A stretch of 7,317 bases of DNA from Porphyrobacter sp. (GTDB lineage Bacteria; Pseudomonadota; Alphaproteobacteria; Sphingomonadales; Sphingomonadaceae): NCBI GenBank assembly GCA_018991295.1, contig JAGKSZ010000153.1:1-7317 (forward strand), written 5' to 3'. Position numbers and translations under genes: made by a program. The notes under the pieces are model-generated. The model was not told the origin of the DNA and ran no database searches. It was given only the letters and a program-made list of their open reading frames with translations. Numbering within the stretch: position 1 is the first letter of the stretch; each line of letters begins with the position of its first letter. Positions 7,201 through 7,317 of this stretch are shown in pieces.

Positions 7201-7272
7201 GGCGCGCCCTTCGTGCAAAGGAACGCAGGCCCACCCCGCCAATTCCAGTTCGGCCTTGGCTACCGGTTCTAG
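4234..7272 (+). CDS. Oar-like TonB-dependent outer-membrane receptor with carboxypeptidase-regulatory domain
   Basis: The product is a complete 1012-aa outer-membrane receptor that would take up a substrate using energy from TonB-ExbBD. Domains in order: signal peptide 1-28 (PAALA|QQ); carboxypeptidase-regulatory-like Ig-fold domain ~31-114 (AIVVVDETGAPVADTQVAV; TDARGTVRLDGV); TonB-box-like ITVTA at 122-126; plug ~130-250 with SINGSNGLDTNYLIDGLDN from 183 and SAAYGRTANGIVNYTSPSG near 229; then a large beta barrel. Near the C-terminus are DLNGDG (907-912) and VFNLLNANN (963-971), both typical of Oar-like receptors, and the chain ends in Phe (GYRF), the barrel-assembly signal. The only two cysteines, 664 and 670, probably sit in one surface loop. 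There is no FecR-interaction (STN) domain, so sigma/anti-sigma signalling is unlikely. Substrate is unknown; pairing with the acylase suggests an amide-linked or acylated molecule. The ATG at 4234 was chosen for its signal peptide and RBS. Confidence 0.93.
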   Translation: MLTTLLRLSVGSAAIAAASVMLAPAALAQQAGIAIVVVDETGAPVADTQVAVTNPVIGFARTLTTDARGTVRLDGVSTAGEYKVSVPAAPGYEPLAAQGVELRANFTRSVVLQLRPAGDGAITVTAARAITGLNTSNAEISASLGREQLVALPIEGRDVLGALIRLPNVVPSTGFFPEAPSISINGSNGLDTNYLIDGLDNNENFLGGIKFPVPLGFTREVTVLANSYSAAYGRTANGIVNYTSPSGSNDFTGEAYMLVRPGRPLDSPSPFPRRDLSGNPVGESFERWQAGFVAGGALQRDKTFLHANYEYTRDRNTQVVDAPQLGIVDSVTGNNQFHLGSLRLDHRLTSDWTLGLRANVGRVTIDRPGGGLGGGNATFPSAGSRQDRFSTLLAATASYAGTEWSYDGALQYSRFRWDYGEATGAPGPQVAVRGPSGLVAAVVGNPGFVFDSLEETWQTTHRVTRDMGAHRLSAGVDVIASDLELLGGGNPDGNFTVDLTAAQLASLAPRGLALSAQDVLALNPVVANYAVELRPQSFGTGQTLIALYLEDAWELSPTLTATLGVRWDYDTLTEQGAGDGDADNIAPRFALNWQPDARSSVRFGAGIFTGKLSYAVISDALQRNTTSAGFLSQLAQLQARGAIPAGVDLRDITFDGNLTVAPPCTAVSACPNPAQVLALRDTATLGEARILSPTGYDNPWSVQVSTGYQFAASATLTLSIDALYSRSRNLVRLRDLNAPAPFTPNLANLTAANIAALRALPDNAARFALAQSLGLVRSQADADASRPIPLVAGGARQITVSETAGEAEYAALILQAIKVRGADDFAFRLSYTLSRLRNDTDDINFRAANANDFASEWGPSANDRRHVISAVGYLYPAPGLTLTAAGLFQSGQPVNLVPDARIFGTQDLNGDGASFGENYLGNSDRYPGETRNSARLPWSASVDVGVRYALPVFGGRIEASADVFNLLNANNQSGFANAATTSNQIQFGGGAPFVQRNAGPPRQFQFGLGYRF

Positions 7273-7317
7273 AAACGAATTTTCCGCGCAGGAGCCCCGG
7301 GCGCTGGACGGTGAAGG
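7273..7317. other. 3' flank with no recognisable feature
   Basis: These 45 nt follow the receptor stop codon. I see no T-tract terminator and no convincing start of another gene. AGGAG at 7290-7294 could be a ribosome binding site for a gene beyond the edge, but no ATG follows within the window at suitable spacing. Confidence 0.3.

Overview
The window is GC-rich DNA, tightly packed and with all genes on the + strand. It looks like a chromosomal segment of an alphaproteobacterium, most likely a sphingomonad (Novosphingobium/Erythrobacter/Sphingopyxis-like). That assignment is an inference. It rests on the high GC, the TorF-type putative porin with its SDYRFRGVSQ signature, an Oar-like TonB-dependent receptor carrying an N-terminal carboxypeptidase-regulatory domain, and a penicillin-acylase-family enzyme, a mix common in Sphingomonadales.

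Layout: (1) 1-494 is the 3' half of a zinc-type, cinnamyl-alcohol-dehydrogenase-like NAD(P)-dependent alcohol dehydrogenase, cut by the left edge. (2) 495-743 is a 249-nt, relatively AT-rich intergenic region with several inverted repeats and a weak promoter candidate. A partial tandem duplication straddles the dehydrogenase stop codon. (3) 744-1715 is a TorF-family putative outer-membrane porin with an unusual ~49-residue linker between signal peptide and barrel. A strong Rho-independent terminator follows at 1734-1776. (4) 1848-4127 is an exported Ntn-hydrolase acylase of the PvdQ/AHL-acylase/cephalosporin-acylase type. Its nucleophile and three other active-site positions fall at the family's expected beta-chain numbers (Ser1, His23, Val70, Asn269). 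A short perfect palindrome, ACCTG-ATA-CAGGT, lies just before its ribosome binding site. (5) 4128-4233 is a 106-nt spacer able to form two mutually exclusive GC-rich hairpins. (6) 4234-7272 is a complete 1012-aa Oar-like TonB-dependent outer-membrane receptor. (7) 7273-7317 is an uninformative tail.

How the genes may work together: the dehydrogenase and the porin look like independent units, the porin being closed off by its own terminator. The acylase and the TonB-dependent receptor have the same orientation and no T-tract terminator between them, and are probably co-transcribed. The natural reading is a capture-and-cleave pair. The receptor would bring an amide-linked (possibly N-acylated) molecule across the outer membrane, and the periplasmic acylase would split the amide. 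The substrate cannot be read from the sequence. N-acyl-homoserine lactones, acylated siderophores or lipopeptides, and other acyl-amides are all open. No CRISPR array, tRNA, rRNA, insertion sequence or phage-like gene was seen.
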